Below are positions 25,772 to 33,893 of a stretch of 64,000 nt of DNA, in pieces. This DNA is from Nonomuraea indica. Its GTDB lineage: Bacteria; Actinomycetota; Actinomycetes; Streptosporangiales; Streptosporangiaceae. Each line of letters begins with the position of its first letter. Position 1 is the first letter of the stretch. Location of the stretch: NCBI RefSeq assembly GCF_002850745.1, contig NZ_KZ559476.1:133698-197697 (forward strand), written 5' to 3'. Below the pieces are notes generated by a model that searched no databases, was not told the DNA's origin, and was given only the letters and a program-made list of their open reading frames with translations. Made by a program: the position numbers and the translations under genes.

Positions 25772-26731
25772 GTGCGCCCATCCCTCTCCCGGCGAGCCGT
25801 GCTGGCGGGCAGCGCCGCCGTGGCGGTCCCGGGGGCCATGGCGGCCCTCACGGGGTGCAGCGGCTCCGTGGACGAGCCCGAGCCGCCGGTCACGCCGCCG
25901 GAGCCTCCGGAGCGCGTCCTCGCCCGGCGGCTCATGGCCGACAAGGAGCGCACGATCGGCCTCTACTCGGCGCTGATCGCCAAGGGCGGGACCAAGCTCA
26001 CCCCGTTCCGCGACCGCCACCAGGCGCACCTGGACGAGCTGCGCAGGCGCTTCCCCGGCGTCACCCCCTCGCCGTCGGCGTCCCCTCCCGCCTCGAACCC
26101 ACCACAGCAGGACGGCTCCGGGCGACAAGGCGGCTCACAACGGCCGGACACGACCCAGCAACCAGGCGACGCCGTCCAGCAATCAGGCGCCGCGCAACAG
26201 ACCGACGGCACACCGCGGCCGGCCGCGGCTTCCCGGGCCGGCGATCTCGCGCACCCGGCGGGTTCCACCCGATCGTCCGGTCTCGCGCACGCGCACGACG
26301 TCACGCAGGCATCGGCGTTCACCGTCCCGGACGGCTCCGCACGCGCCGGTGACGTCGCCCAGGCGGGTGAGATCACACAGGCGGGCGATCTCGCACAGGC
26401 AGGCGAGATCGGGCAGCAGGGCGAGATCGCGTACCTGGGCGAGCCCGCGCGACAGGCCGTGGACACGCGACAGGCCGTGGACACTCGACAGGACACGCGG
26501 CTTGCCGGAGCCGCGCAGAGCTCGCCCGGCTCCTCCTCGCCGGCCCCGACCGCGCCGCAGGCCACCGCCACCCCGGTGGTGACACTGTCGCGGCTGCGCG
26601 ACCTGGAGCGCCGGTCGGCCGCTCTGCGCACGCGGCAACTGGCCGGCATCCCACCCTCCTTCGCCCAGCTGGTCGCCAGCATCGGCGCCTGCGAGGCGGC
26701 CCATGCCGTGGCCCTGCCGAGGTCGCTGTGA
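25772..26731 (+). CDS. Tat/lipobox-type exported lipoprotein with repeat-rich linker
   Basis: A 319-aa exported protein. The N-terminus has a twin-arginine motif (LSRRAVLAG) followed by a hydrophobic stretch and the lipobox LTGC (about C29), predicting a lipid-anchored surface protein. A short helical segment follows (ARRLMADKERTIGLYSALI, about 52-70). A 180-residue Pro/Gln/Gly-rich region comes next, containing repeated QAGE/QAGD motifs and a duplicated RQAVDT. A helical C-terminal domain (LRDLERRSAALRTRQLAGIP) ends it. The GTG start is preceded by GGAGG. The stop overlaps the DUF4439 gene by 4 nt, so the two act together; the fold resembles the split parts of DUF4439 systems. Confidence 0.75.
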   Translation: MRPSLSRRAVLAGSAAVAVPGAMAALTGCSGSVDEPEPPVTPPEPPERVLARRLMADKERTIGLYSALIAKGGTKLTPFRDRHQAHLDELRRRFPGVTPSPSASPPASNPPQQDGSGRQGGSQRPDTTQQPGDAVQQSGAAQQTDGTPRPAAASRAGDLAHPAGSTRSSGLAHAHDVTQASAFTVPDGSARAGDVAQAGEITQAGDLAQAGEIGQQGEIAYLGEPARQAVDTRQAVDTRQDTRLAGAAQSSPGSSSPAPTAPQATATPVVTLSRLRDLERRSAALRTRQLAGIPPSFAQLVASIGACEAAHAVALPRSL

Positions 26732-27186
26732 GCGCGGGCGACGTCGAGCGGCTGGCCAAGGCGCTGGCCGGTGAGCACGCGGCCGTCTTCGCGTACGGCC
26801 TGATCGGCGCCCGCACCACGGGAGCGCTGCGCGCCCGGATGACCCAGGCGTTCGACGCCCACCGGGCCCGCCGCGACCAGTTGCGCTCGTTCATCACCGC
26901 ACGCGGCGGCAGGCCCGCCGAGGCCGCGCCCTCCTACGCCGTCCCGGTCGTCCCCACCACCGCCGCCGAAGCCGTCCGCGTCGCGGTGCACGTGGAGAAG
27001 GGCATCGCCGCCGCCTACCTCGAGCTGGTGGCCTGCGACGACGCGGCGCTGCGCAAGTACGCGGCGCTGGCGCTGCAGGAGTCGGTGACGCGCTCCTACT
27101 CCTTCCAGCCGTCGTTGGACGCGGCCTTCCCCGGCATGCCCCCTCCCGCGCCCCCGTCGCCGTCCCCCACCACGACAGGCGACTGA
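26728..27186 (+). CDS. DUF4439 ferritin-like protein
   Basis: A 152-aa all-helical protein of the DUF4439 ferritin-like family. It has two helical hairpins with acidic/His positions: LAKALAGEHAAVFAYGLIGART (about 9-30) and VRVAVHVEKGIAAAYLELVACD (about 82-103). A Pro-rich C-terminus follows. Function unknown; it is widely conserved near rimP and proS in actinobacteria. GTGA overlap with the lipoprotein gene indicates an operon. Confidence 0.85.
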   Translation: MSAGDVERLAKALAGEHAAVFAYGLIGARTTGALRARMTQAFDAHRARRDQLRSFITARGGRPAEAAPSYAVPVVPTTAAEAVRVAVHVEKGIAAAYLELVACDDAALRKYAALALQESVTRSYSFQPSLDAAFPGMPPPAPPSPSPTTTGD

Positions 27187-27577
27187 CGTCCGCACGCCGG
27201 CCACCCACCCCGACAGTGACCGGCCGTGCGCCACCGCGGGCGCCGGACGCTGGACCGACGCGCAGAGAACGCTTCGGGAGCGTTCGTGGCGCGCTGGGGG
27301 CGCTCACGGGCCGTTCGGGAAACGCTGAGGGCGCTCAGGGGCCGTTCTGGACACGCTGGGGGCGCTCTGCGGCCCTTCGGGACGGGCCGAGGGCGCTCTG
27401 CGATCGTTCGGGACGCGCTGAGGCGCTTCGGGAGCGTCGAACGCGCTGAGGACGCTTCGAGAGCGCTCGTGACGCGCTGGGGCGTGCGTGGCGGGAGCTC
27501 CGGGGCGCACTGAGCGGGCGTGCGCCTTCAAGGGTCCAGCGCCTGCTCAGTGCACTGAACGGGTACAGGGTCGAGGG
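27187..27577. repeat. degenerate tandem repeat in the gap after DUF4439
   Basis: A 391-bp gene-free gap. From about 27230 to 27485 about six imperfect units of roughly 30 bp recur, sharing words such as CGTTCGGGAC, GCTGAGGGCGCTC and GAGCGTTCG. Copies differ at many positions, unlike the perfect array upstream. Open frames on both strands in the gap are repeat artefacts. The rest holds the 3' end region of the minus-strand methyltransferase gene. Confidence 0.6.
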
Positions 27578-28369
27578 TCAGCGGCGGCGGCAGATCATGA
27601 GCTCGGTGGTGGGGCTTTCGCGGAGGATGCGGACCAGGCGGCGTTCGATGGGGTAGAGCAGGGCTCCGGCCAGCCAGCCGGTGATCTCCGTGAGGGTGAC
27701 GGCACGCAGGAGGCCGCCCCAGAGCTTCCGCCAGAGCGGGTGGGCGTCGACCTGGGCGTTCATGAGGACGAGCATGGGGACGCGGCGCACGACGTCGAAG
27801 CCGGCCTCGTCGAGGGCGGCGGTGATCCACGGAAGGGTGTGGTTGACCTGGTGGTCGCCGCGCTGCTCGGGCCAATGCAGGAAGTTCTCCGACAGCACGA
27901 AGACGCCGCCCGGCCTGACCGCCTCACCGATGGCGCGCAGCGCCGCGCGGTAGCGGGAGTCGTCGGTGATGTGGAAGAGCATGTCCATCGCGGAGACCGC
28001 GTCGAACGAGGCGGGGTCGAGGGCGCCGCCGGGCTCGGCGATGTCGAGCCGGAGGAAGTCGGCGCTGGGGAAGCGGCCGCGCAGGCGGTGCACGGCCGCG
28101 TCGGTGAGGTCGCACCCGGTGATCGACTTGGCGCCGAGCTCCTGCCACCGGCGCACGTAGAAGCCGGTGCCGGAGCCGACGTCGAGCACGCGGGCGTCGC
28201 GCAGGTCGAGGCCCAGGGTGGCGACCTCACGGCGGAAGCCCTCGGCGCGCACGCGGTACATCCAGATGTTGAACGCGCGGCCGAGGTGCTTGTAGCCGAC
28301 GCCGCTCTCGGTCCAGTCGGACTGCAGGCGGCTCTCCCAGAATTCCCTGAGCTGCGTGTGCTCCTTCAT
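27578..28369 (-). CDS. class I SAM-dependent methyltransferase
   Basis: About 263 aa. Methyltransferase motif I is clear: RVLDVGSGTGFYVRRW (about 62-77). Post-I is TGCDLTDAAV, then DAVSAMDMLFHITDD and GGVFVLSENFLHWPE. The opening (REFWESRLQSDW) resembles small-molecule/sugar methyltransferases of the MT-31 type. The substrate is unknown. The ATG at 28369 (MKEHTQ) is chosen over the upstream in-frame ATG at 28405 because it matches the conserved N-terminus. It follows proS on the same strand across a hairpin. Confidence 0.8.
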   Translation of the reverse strand: MKEHTQLREFWESRLQSDWTESGVGYKHLGRAFNIWMYRVRAEGFRREVATLGLDLRDARVLDVGSGTGFYVRRWQELGAKSITGCDLTDAAVHRLRGRFPSADFLRLDIAEPGGALDPASFDAVSAMDMLFHITDDSRYRAALRAIGEAVRPGGVFVLSENFLHWPEQRGDHQVNHTLPWITAALDEAGFDVVRRVPMLVLMNAQVDAHPLWRKLWGGLLRAVTLTEITGWLAGALLYPIERRLVRILRESPTTELMICRRR

Positions 28370-28435
28370 CGCACCGACCTTCGCAGGCGGGTGACCCGGC
28401 GTCAACCAGCCTGTCCGGAGGATGGCGCGTGCCGG

Positions 28436-28455
28436 CGCGCCCGCTCGGGGGCGCG
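28436..28455 (-). terminator. hairpin after proS
   Basis: Arms CGCGCCC (28436-28442) and GGGCGCG (28449-28455) with a 6-nt loop lie immediately after the proS stop codon. A short, GC-only terminator candidate. Confidence 0.5.
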
Positions 28456-28457
28456 GC

Positions 28458-30200
28458 TCAGGCGGTCGCGGCCACGACGCGGTCGGCGGCCTCGGCGAGC
28501 GGGATCTCCGACTTCTCGCCCGTGACCCGGTCGCGCAGCTCGACCACGCCCTGGGACAGGCCCCGGCCCACCACGACGATGGTCGGCAGGCCCAGCAGCT
28601 CGGCGTCCTTGAACTTGACCCCGGGCGAGACGCCGGCCCGGTCGTCGACGAGGACGCGCAGCCCGCGGGATTCCAGCTCGGCGCCGAGCTTCAGGGCGGC
28701 CTCCACCTGGTTCTCCTTGCCGGTGCCGACGATGTGCACGTCGGCGGGCGCGACCTCGCGCGGCCACACCAGGCCGAGCTGGTCGTGGAGCTGCTCGGCG
28801 ATGACGGCGACGGCACGGGAGACGCCGATGCCGTAGGAGCCCATGGTGATGCGGACGGGCTTGCCGTCGGGGCCGAGGGCGTCGAGGCCGGCGGCGTCGG
28901 CGTACTTGCGGCCGAGCTGGAAGATGTGGCCGATCTCGATGCCGCGGTCGATCGACAGCGGTGCGGCGCAGCGGGGGCAGGCGTCGCCGGCGCGCACCTC
29001 GGCGGCCTCGATGGTGCCGTCGGGGACGAAGTCACGGCCGGCCACGACGTGGGCGGCGTGCTTGCCGGGCTCGTTGGCGCCGGTGACCCAGGAGCTGCCG
29101 GTGACGACGCGGGGGTCGACGAGGTAGCGGATGCCGAGCTCGCGCAGCACCTGCGGGCCGATGTAGCCGCGCACCAGGCCGGGGTGCCTGGCGAAGTCGT
29201 CGGCCTCGAAGATGGCGGGCTCGCCGGGGGCCAGGGACGCCTCCAGGCGCTTGAAGTCGACCTCGCGGTCGCCGGGCACGCCGATGACGAGCGTCTCGAC
29301 CTTGTCGGAGCCGGGGGTCGTGACCTTGACGACGACGTTCTTCAGCGTGTCGGCGGCGGTGACGGACAGGCCGTGGTGCTCGTTGACGTAGGACACCAGC
29401 GTGTCGATCGTCGGGGTGTCGGGGGTGTCGAGGACGCGCAGCGCCTCCTGGGCCGCCACGTCGCGCGCGGGCGGCGGCGTCGTGGTGACGGCCTCGGCGT
29501 TGGCGGCGTAGCCGCACGCGTGGCAGGCGACGAACGTGTCCTCGCCCGTGGGGGTCGGCGCGAGGAACTCCTCGGAGGCCGAGCCGCCCATCGCGCCCGA
29601 GGTGGCGAACACGATCTTGTAGGAGATGCCGAGCCGGTCGAAGGTCCGGATGTAGGTCTCGCGGTGCTGCTCGTAGGAGCGCTTGAGCCCGTCGTCGTCG
29701 AGGTCGAAGGAGTAGGAGTCCTTCATGAGGAACTCGCGCCCGCGCAGGATGCCTGCCCGGGGCCTGGCCTCGTCGCGGTATTTGGTCTGGATCTGGTAAA
29801 GGGTGACGGGATAGTCCTTGTAGGAGCTGTATTCGCCCTTGACCATGTCGGTGAAGAGCTCCTCGTGGGTGGGCCCGAGGAGGTAGTCGGCGCCCTTGCG
29901 GTCCTGAAGGCGGAACAGGGTGTCGCCGTATTCGGTCCAGCGGCCCGTCGCCTCGTAGTATTCGCGGGGCAGCAGGGCGGGGAAGAGGACCTCCTGGCCG
30001 CCCATCCGGTTCATCTCCTCGCGGACGATCCGCGCGACGTTGTCGAGGACCAGCTTGCCGAGGGGCAGCCACGAGTAGATGCCGGGCGCGACCCGTCGGA
30101 CGTAGCCGGCGCGGACGAGGAGCTTGTGGCTCGGCACTTCCGCGTCTGCCGGGTCGTCCCGCAGGGTGCGAAGAAACAACGACGACATGCGCAGCAACAC
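28458..30200 (-). CDS. proS: prolyl-tRNA synthetase
   Basis: A 580-aa bacterial-type ProRS that charges tRNA-Pro. Class II motif 1 lies in the N-terminal VRAGYVRRVAPGIYSWLPLG segment and motif 2 is YRDEARPRAGILRGREFLMKDSYSFD (about 136-160). The YbaK-like editing insertion is present (about 230-380, with EADDFARHPGLVRGYIGP). Motif 3 is GSYGIGVSRAVAVIAEQ (about 450-466). The GTG at 30200 is preceded by AAGGAG; an ATG four codons later is possible. Its location near nusA/rimP is usual in actinobacteria. Confidence 0.97.
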   Translation of the reverse strand: MLLRMSSLFLRTLRDDPADAEVPSHKLLVRAGYVRRVAPGIYSWLPLGKLVLDNVARIVREEMNRMGGQEVLFPALLPREYYEATGRWTEYGDTLFRLQDRKGADYLLGPTHEELFTDMVKGEYSSYKDYPVTLYQIQTKYRDEARPRAGILRGREFLMKDSYSFDLDDDGLKRSYEQHRETYIRTFDRLGISYKIVFATSGAMGGSASEEFLAPTPTGEDTFVACHACGYAANAEAVTTTPPPARDVAAQEALRVLDTPDTPTIDTLVSYVNEHHGLSVTAADTLKNVVVKVTTPGSDKVETLVIGVPGDREVDFKRLEASLAPGEPAIFEADDFARHPGLVRGYIGPQVLRELGIRYLVDPRVVTGSSWVTGANEPGKHAAHVVAGRDFVPDGTIEAAEVRAGDACPRCAAPLSIDRGIEIGHIFQLGRKYADAAGLDALGPDGKPVRITMGSYGIGVSRAVAVIAEQLHDQLGLVWPREVAPADVHIVGTGKENQVEAALKLGAELESRGLRVLVDDRAGVSPGVKFKDAELLGLPTIVVVGRGLSQGVVELRDRVTGEKSEIPLAEAADRVVAATA

Positions 30201-30360
30201 GGCTACTCCTTGCTCGGGCCTTGGTGTGGAGGGTTACAGGCTATCGAGTCGGGAGGGCGGGGCGCTCTCGGTTAACGGCCTGCTGTGGACGAGGGGCGGG
30301 AGGCGCGGGCTTCCTGTGGACGAAGGGCGGAGAAAGCGGGCTTCCGGTGGAGGGGCCGCG

Positions 30361-31038
30361 TCAGTCGTCCAGAGGGAACGACAGTCCCAGCACGCCCGTC
30401 AGGACGACCGCGAACAGCAGGGCGAGCAAGGCCGTCACCGCCAGCGCGCACAGCCGGGCTCCGGTGGACCTGCGCAGGGCGATCACCGCGCCGACGGACA
30501 GGATGCCGACCGCGAGGGCGGGGCCGGGCCAGAACGCCTCCTCGGTCTCGATGAAGCCGGGAGTGGCCCGGTCGACGACGTCGGCCAGCAGCACGCCGCC
30601 CACGACGCCGGCCGTGATGTCGCCCCAGTGGTCGTTCCTGCGGGTCACGTACGCGAGCAGGCCGAGGCCGACGAGCATGAAGAGCATCCAGTTGAGCCCG
30701 GCCGCGCCGCCGTCGATGACGTCGAAGGTGAACCGGCCGCGCAGGGCGCTCGCGCCCATGGCGGCGACCAGCGTGGTGACGGCGGCCAGGAACGTGCCGA
30801 GCAGCGCCCACCCGAACCCCGAGGCGGTGACGCCCACGGCGATGGTGAGCGCGACGTAGGCGTACGGGTCGTAGACCCGGTCGAGCCAGGCGGGGCCCGC
30901 CCCGGACAGGAGCATGCCGCCGAGCCCGACGACCAGGCCTCCCCCGAACGCCGCGAGGACATGGCGTTCGATGGACCGCTGGCGCCGGTCGTACTCGGCG
31001 AAGTCCGCGTAGTCGATCGCTGTTTTGTCCATTTCCAT
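30361..31038 (-). CDS. multi-pass membrane protein, unknown function
   Basis: A 225-aa protein. A hydrophilic N-terminal segment (MEMDKTAIDYADFAEYDRRQRSIERHV) is followed by about five or six hydrophobic helices, including VLAAFGGGLVVGLGGMLL and ALAVTALLALLFAVVLTGVLG near the C-terminus. No family is recognised. It is divergent from the acyl-CoA dehydrogenase gene; an 11-bp inverted repeat sits just upstream of its start. Confidence 0.75.
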   Translation of the reverse strand: MEMDKTAIDYADFAEYDRRQRSIERHVLAAFGGGLVVGLGGMLLSGAGPAWLDRVYDPYAYVALTIAVGVTASGFGWALLGTFLAAVTTLVAAMGASALRGRFTFDVIDGGAAGLNWMLFMLVGLGLLAYVTRRNDHWGDITAGVVGGVLLADVVDRATPGFIETEEAFWPGPALAVGILSVGAVIALRRSTGARLCALAVTALLALLFAVVLTGVLGLSFPLDD

Positions 31039-31040
31039 CC

Positions 31041-31080
31041 CTGGTCATTCCTCCCCTTCCCTACGGAGGGGAATGACCAG
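31041..31080. promoter_or_regulatory. inverted repeat upstream of the membrane-protein gene
   Basis: Arms CTGGTCATTCC (31041-31051) and GGAATGACCAG (31070-31080) are perfect; several inner bases also pair. It is 2 nt upstream of the membrane-protein start, so it is either an operator or a leader hairpin that would mask translation. Confidence 0.55.
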
Positions 31081-31133
31081 TTGGACGCTATGTAACGGTA
31101 CAAAAAGGACAAGTCTCGGCCATGAGGCATGCA

Positions 31134-31150
31134 ACAAGCAATCGCTTGGT
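31134..31150. promoter_or_regulatory. KstR2-type operator 1 (upstream of acyl-CoA dehydrogenase)
   Basis: The bases AGCAATCGCTTGGT at 31137-31150 match the published KstR2 consensus AnCAAGnnCTTGnT at 9 of 10 fixed positions. A flanking CAAG to the left is shared with the other sites here. It ends 11 nt before the GTG start. Confidence 0.8.
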
Positions 31151-31161
31151 AGGCTTATGGG

Positions 31162-32250
31162 GTGACGGTCACCGACGAGTTGCGCGGCGTGGTCCGCTCC
31201 TTCCTGTCCGCCCGTCCCGGCGCGCCGTGGGCGGCCTTCGCCGGGGAGCTGGGACTGGCCGGGCTGGCCGTGCCCGAGGAGTACGGCGGCGCAGGGTGCG
31301 GGGCGCGGGAGGTGGCGGCGGTCGCCGAGGAGCTCGGCAGGGCGCTGTCGCCGCATCCGTTCCTGCAGACCGCCGTCCTGGCCGTGGCGGCCGTCCGCGC
31401 CGGCGGCGACGAGGCGGCCATGGCGCGGCTGCTGCCCGCCCTCGGCTCCGGCGAGGTGACGGCCACCGTGCTGCTGCCGGGCGACGGGGAGCTGCGCCTG
31501 GAGGACGGGCTGCTCACGGGTTCGGCGCCGTACGCGCTGGAGGGCGAGCTGGTGCTCGCCTACGCCGGCGGACTGCTGGTGGAGGCCGTGCCCACGCGGC
31601 GGGTGCGGCACCGGACGATGGACGAGAGCCGGCCGCTGACCGGCCTGCGCTTCGACCGGGTCCCGGTGCGGCGGGCGGGAAGCGGGCGGGCGTGGGAGCG
31701 GGTGCGCGACCTCGGGATCGCGGCACTGGCGGCGGAGCAGGTGGGCGGTGCGGCGCGCTGCCTGGAGATGGCCACCGCGCACGCCCGTGGACGCCACCAG
31801 TTCGGCCGGCCGATCGGGGCGTTCCAGGCGATCAAGCACAAGCTGGCCGACCTGCTGCTGCTCGTGGAGTCGGCCCGGTCGGCGGCGCTCGCGGCGGCCG
31901 AGGCAGGCGACAGGGCGTACGACAGCGCAGGGCGCGGCACAGGCGACAGCGCAGGCGGCAGCGCAGGGCGCGGCACAGGCGACAACGCAGACGGCAGCGC
32001 AGGGCGCAGCGCAGGCGGCAGCGCAGGCGGCGGGCCGGGTGACGCGTTGGGGACGTACGCCGCCGTGGCGGGGTCCTACTGCTCCGAGGCGTACCTGGCG
32101 GCGGCCGGCGAGAACATCCAGATCCACGGCGGGATCGGCGTGACGTGGGAGCACCCCGCGCACCGCTACTTCAAGCGGGCCACCTCCGACGCCCAGCTCT
32201 TCGGGCCGCCGCGCGCGCACCGCGCACGGCTGGAGGCGCGGGTCCTGTGA
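31162..32250 (+). CDS. acyl-CoA dehydrogenase of the HIP regulon (FadE31/32/33-like half-subunit)
   Basis: A 362-aa acyl-CoA dehydrogenase. The N-terminal domain has LAVPEEYGGAG and the C-terminal domain has HARGRHQFGRPIGAFQAIKHKLADL and QIHGGIGVTWEHPAHRYFKRA. The usual YxGTxEIQ segment that carries the catalytic glutamate is missing; the chain ends at ARLEARVL. It therefore resembles the non-catalytic partner of the alpha2beta2 steroid-degrading FadE enzymes known from mycobacteria. No partner lies next door. Residues about 253-293 are an inserted Ser/Ala/Gly/Asp low-complexity repeat within the helical C-terminal domain. GTG start; controlled by KstR2-type operator 1. Confidence 0.82.
   Translation: MTVTDELRGVVRSFLSARPGAPWAAFAGELGLAGLAVPEEYGGAGCGAREVAAVAEELGRALSPHPFLQTAVLAVAAVRAGGDEAAMARLLPALGSGEVTATVLLPGDGELRLEDGLLTGSAPYALEGELVLAYAGGLLVEAVPTRRVRHRTMDESRPLTGLRFDRVPVRRAGSGRAWERVRDLGIAALAAEQVGGAARCLEMATAHARGRHQFGRPIGAFQAIKHKLADLLLLVESARSAALAAAEAGDRAYDSAGRGTGDSAGGSAGRGTGDNADGSAGRSAGGSAGGGPGDALGTYAAVAGSYCSEAYLAAAGENIQIHGGIGVTWEHPAHRYFKRATSDAQLFGPPRAHRARLEARVL
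31920..32040. repeat. in-frame low-complexity repeat inside the acyl-CoA dehydrogenase
   Basis: About 120 bp of repeated GGCGACAGCGCAGGCGGCAG-type words encode Ser-Ala-Gly-Arg-Gly-Thr-Gly-Asp variants. Frame is maintained, and the surrounding conserved motifs continue unbroken. Confidence 0.8.
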
Positions 32251-32257
32251 GCCGGGC

Positions 32258-32731
32258 TCAACCGCCGAGCAGGGTCTCCCACGGGTGGCGGGTGTTGGTG
32301 CGGCGGGTGGTGTCGAGCGCCTCGGCCAGCCGCCAGAAGGAGCCGGGCCGCTGCCGCACGCGGGCCCGGCCCATGGGGTCGATGGCGCGCAGTTCCACGC
32401 GTACGCCCATCACCTCCAGCACGGCGCAGGAGTCGTTGCCCGGCGCGGCCGCCGTGACGAGGCCGGGCTCCTCCAGGTGCTCCCGCAGCAGGGCCGCCAC
32501 CTCGGAGGCGAAGGGGCCGTCGCGCCATTCGAGGTGCCAGCTGTCGTAACCGCGCCACCAGGTGAGGTCGCGGCACGATTCGATGAAGTCCACCTCGCCG
32601 GACAGCACGGCCATCACCCGGCCCAGGGCCTCGTAGCGGCGGGCGGCGGCGGCCGAGAGATCGTCGTCGGGAGCTTCCGGGACGGCGCCGTCCCGGGACG
32701 GCCGTAGCACCTGCTTTCGCCTCACGAGCAT
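32258..32731 (-). CDS. hypothetical protein
   Basis: A 157-aa protein I do not recognise. It looks soluble, with alpha/beta alternation, and has several Trp residues (LTWWRGYDSWHLEW near 57-70; PGSFWRLAEALD; RHPWETLLGG at the end). It lies convergent with the acyl-CoA dehydrogenase (8-nt gap) and is divergent from the LLM monooxygenase gene, so KstR2-type operator 2 lies in the shared 94-bp gap. Whether it belongs to the regulon is unknown. Confidence 0.65.
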   Translation of the reverse strand: MLVRRKQVLRPSRDGAVPEAPDDDLSAAAARRYEALGRVMAVLSGEVDFIESCRDLTWWRGYDSWHLEWRDGPFASEVAALLREHLEEPGLVTAAAPGNDSCAVLEVMGVRVELRAIDPMGRARVRQRPGSFWRLAEALDTTRRTNTRHPWETLLGG

Positions 32732-32785
32732 CCACTTTGATCTCGACGGCCCCCTTCACGCAAGTGGTGACGGCTGTTACGCTCT

Positions 32786-32803
32786 ACCAAGCGAGCGCTT
32801 GGT
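32786..32803. promoter_or_regulatory. KstR2-type operator 2 (LLM monooxygenase operon)
   Basis: ACCAAGCGAGCGCTTGGT is a perfect 8-bp inverted repeat with a 2-bp centre. The right-hand 14 bp match AnCAAGnnCTTGnT with one mismatch. It lies 22 nt before the LLM start, in the gap divergent to the hypothetical gene. Confidence 0.85.
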
Positions 32804-32825
32804 CACTACTTTCGCCGGAGGCGCG

Positions 32826-33893
32826 ATGACGTCCCTACGGATCAGCCTGGGATACGAACTGGAGGTGCGCGGGCGCTCCCGCGAGGTGGAGCAGCAGGCG
32901 TTCCAGAACGTGCTCGACCAGGTCGTGCTGGGTGACCGGCTGGGTTTCGACACCGCGTGGTTCGTGGAGCACCACTTCACCCGGGGCTTCTCCCACTCCT
33001 CGGCCCCCGACCTCGTGCTCGCCGCCGCCTCGCAGCGGACCGAGCGCATCCACCTGGGACTCGGCGTGGTGCTGCTGCCGTTCCAGTCGCCGATCCGCAC
33101 GGCCGAGCGGGTCGCCACCCTGGACGTGATCAGCGGCGGGCGGGTGGAGTTCGGCACCGGGCGGGGCGCCTCTCCGCTGGAGTACCAGGCGTTCCAGCGG
33201 CCGTTCGAGAAGTCACGGCAGATCTGGGAGGACTCGCTGGAGGCGACGCTGGCCATCTGGCGGGCCGACGGCGAGCCCGTCAGCCGCTCGAACGAGTTCT
33301 TCGAGATCCCCGACGTGGCCGTCTACCCGCGTCCGGCACAGCGGCCGCACCCTCCCGTCTGGGTGGCGTCCACCTCGCTGGAGGGCTACCTCGCGGCGGC
33401 CGCGCACGGCTACAACCTGCTCGGCATGACGATGCTCAAGGGCATCGACGACGTGGCCGCCGACATCGCGCGCTATCGCGAGGCGCTGGCCGAGGCGGGG
33501 TTCGACCCGGCGAGCCGGCGGGTGGCGCTGATGATCCCGTGGTTCGTCGCGCCCACCAGGGAGGCCGCCACCGAGACGGCCGCCGACGCCGTCCTGTGGT
33601 ACATCCGCCGTCAGGTCAACCTGGTCACCCCGCCCGACTACTACGACGCCCGCCACGCCACCCACCGGGTGCTGGGCCAGCTCGCCGCCGGCATGCCGCC
33701 GGAGGAGGCGATGGCGACGCTGCGCGAGCACCTGATGGTCGTGGTGGACGACGTGGCGGGCTCGCGCAAGGCCCTGGCCCGCATCGCGGACGCGGGGGTC
33801 ACCGACCTGATCCTGCAGTGCCAGGTGGGCGGGCTGGCGCACGAGCGGGTGTGCGCGTCGATGGAGCTGTTCATGGCCGAGGTCGCGGCGTGA
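32826..33893 (+). CDS. LLM-class (luciferase-like) flavin-dependent oxidoreductase
   Basis: A 355-aa bacterial-luciferase-like TIM-barrel enzyme. Signatures: GFDTAWFVEHHF (about 38-49), RIHLGLGVVLLPFQSPIRTAERVATLDVISGGRVEFGTGRG (about 70-110) and PPVWVASTS (about 178). These enzymes use FMNH2 or F420H2 for monooxygenation or hydride transfer. The ATG at 32826 follows GGAGG and leaves operator 2 outside the coding region. The GTGA overlap with the next gene and the downstream fadD3 mark an operon of the HIP regulon. The mycobacterial steroid cluster also contains an LLM protein (Rv3520c), but that belongs to another part of the pathway. Confidence 0.88.
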   Translation: MTSLRISLGYELEVRGRSREVEQQAFQNVLDQVVLGDRLGFDTAWFVEHHFTRGFSHSSAPDLVLAAASQRTERIHLGLGVVLLPFQSPIRTAERVATLDVISGGRVEFGTGRGASPLEYQAFQRPFEKSRQIWEDSLEATLAIWRADGEPVSRSNEFFEIPDVAVYPRPAQRPHPPVWVASTSLEGYLAAAAHGYNLLGMTMLKGIDDVAADIARYREALAEAGFDPASRRVALMIPWFVAPTREAATETAADAVLWYIRRQVNLVTPPDYYDARHATHRVLGQLAAGMPPEEAMATLREHLMVVVDDVAGSRKALARIADAGVTDLILQCQVGGLAHERVCASMELFMAEVAA

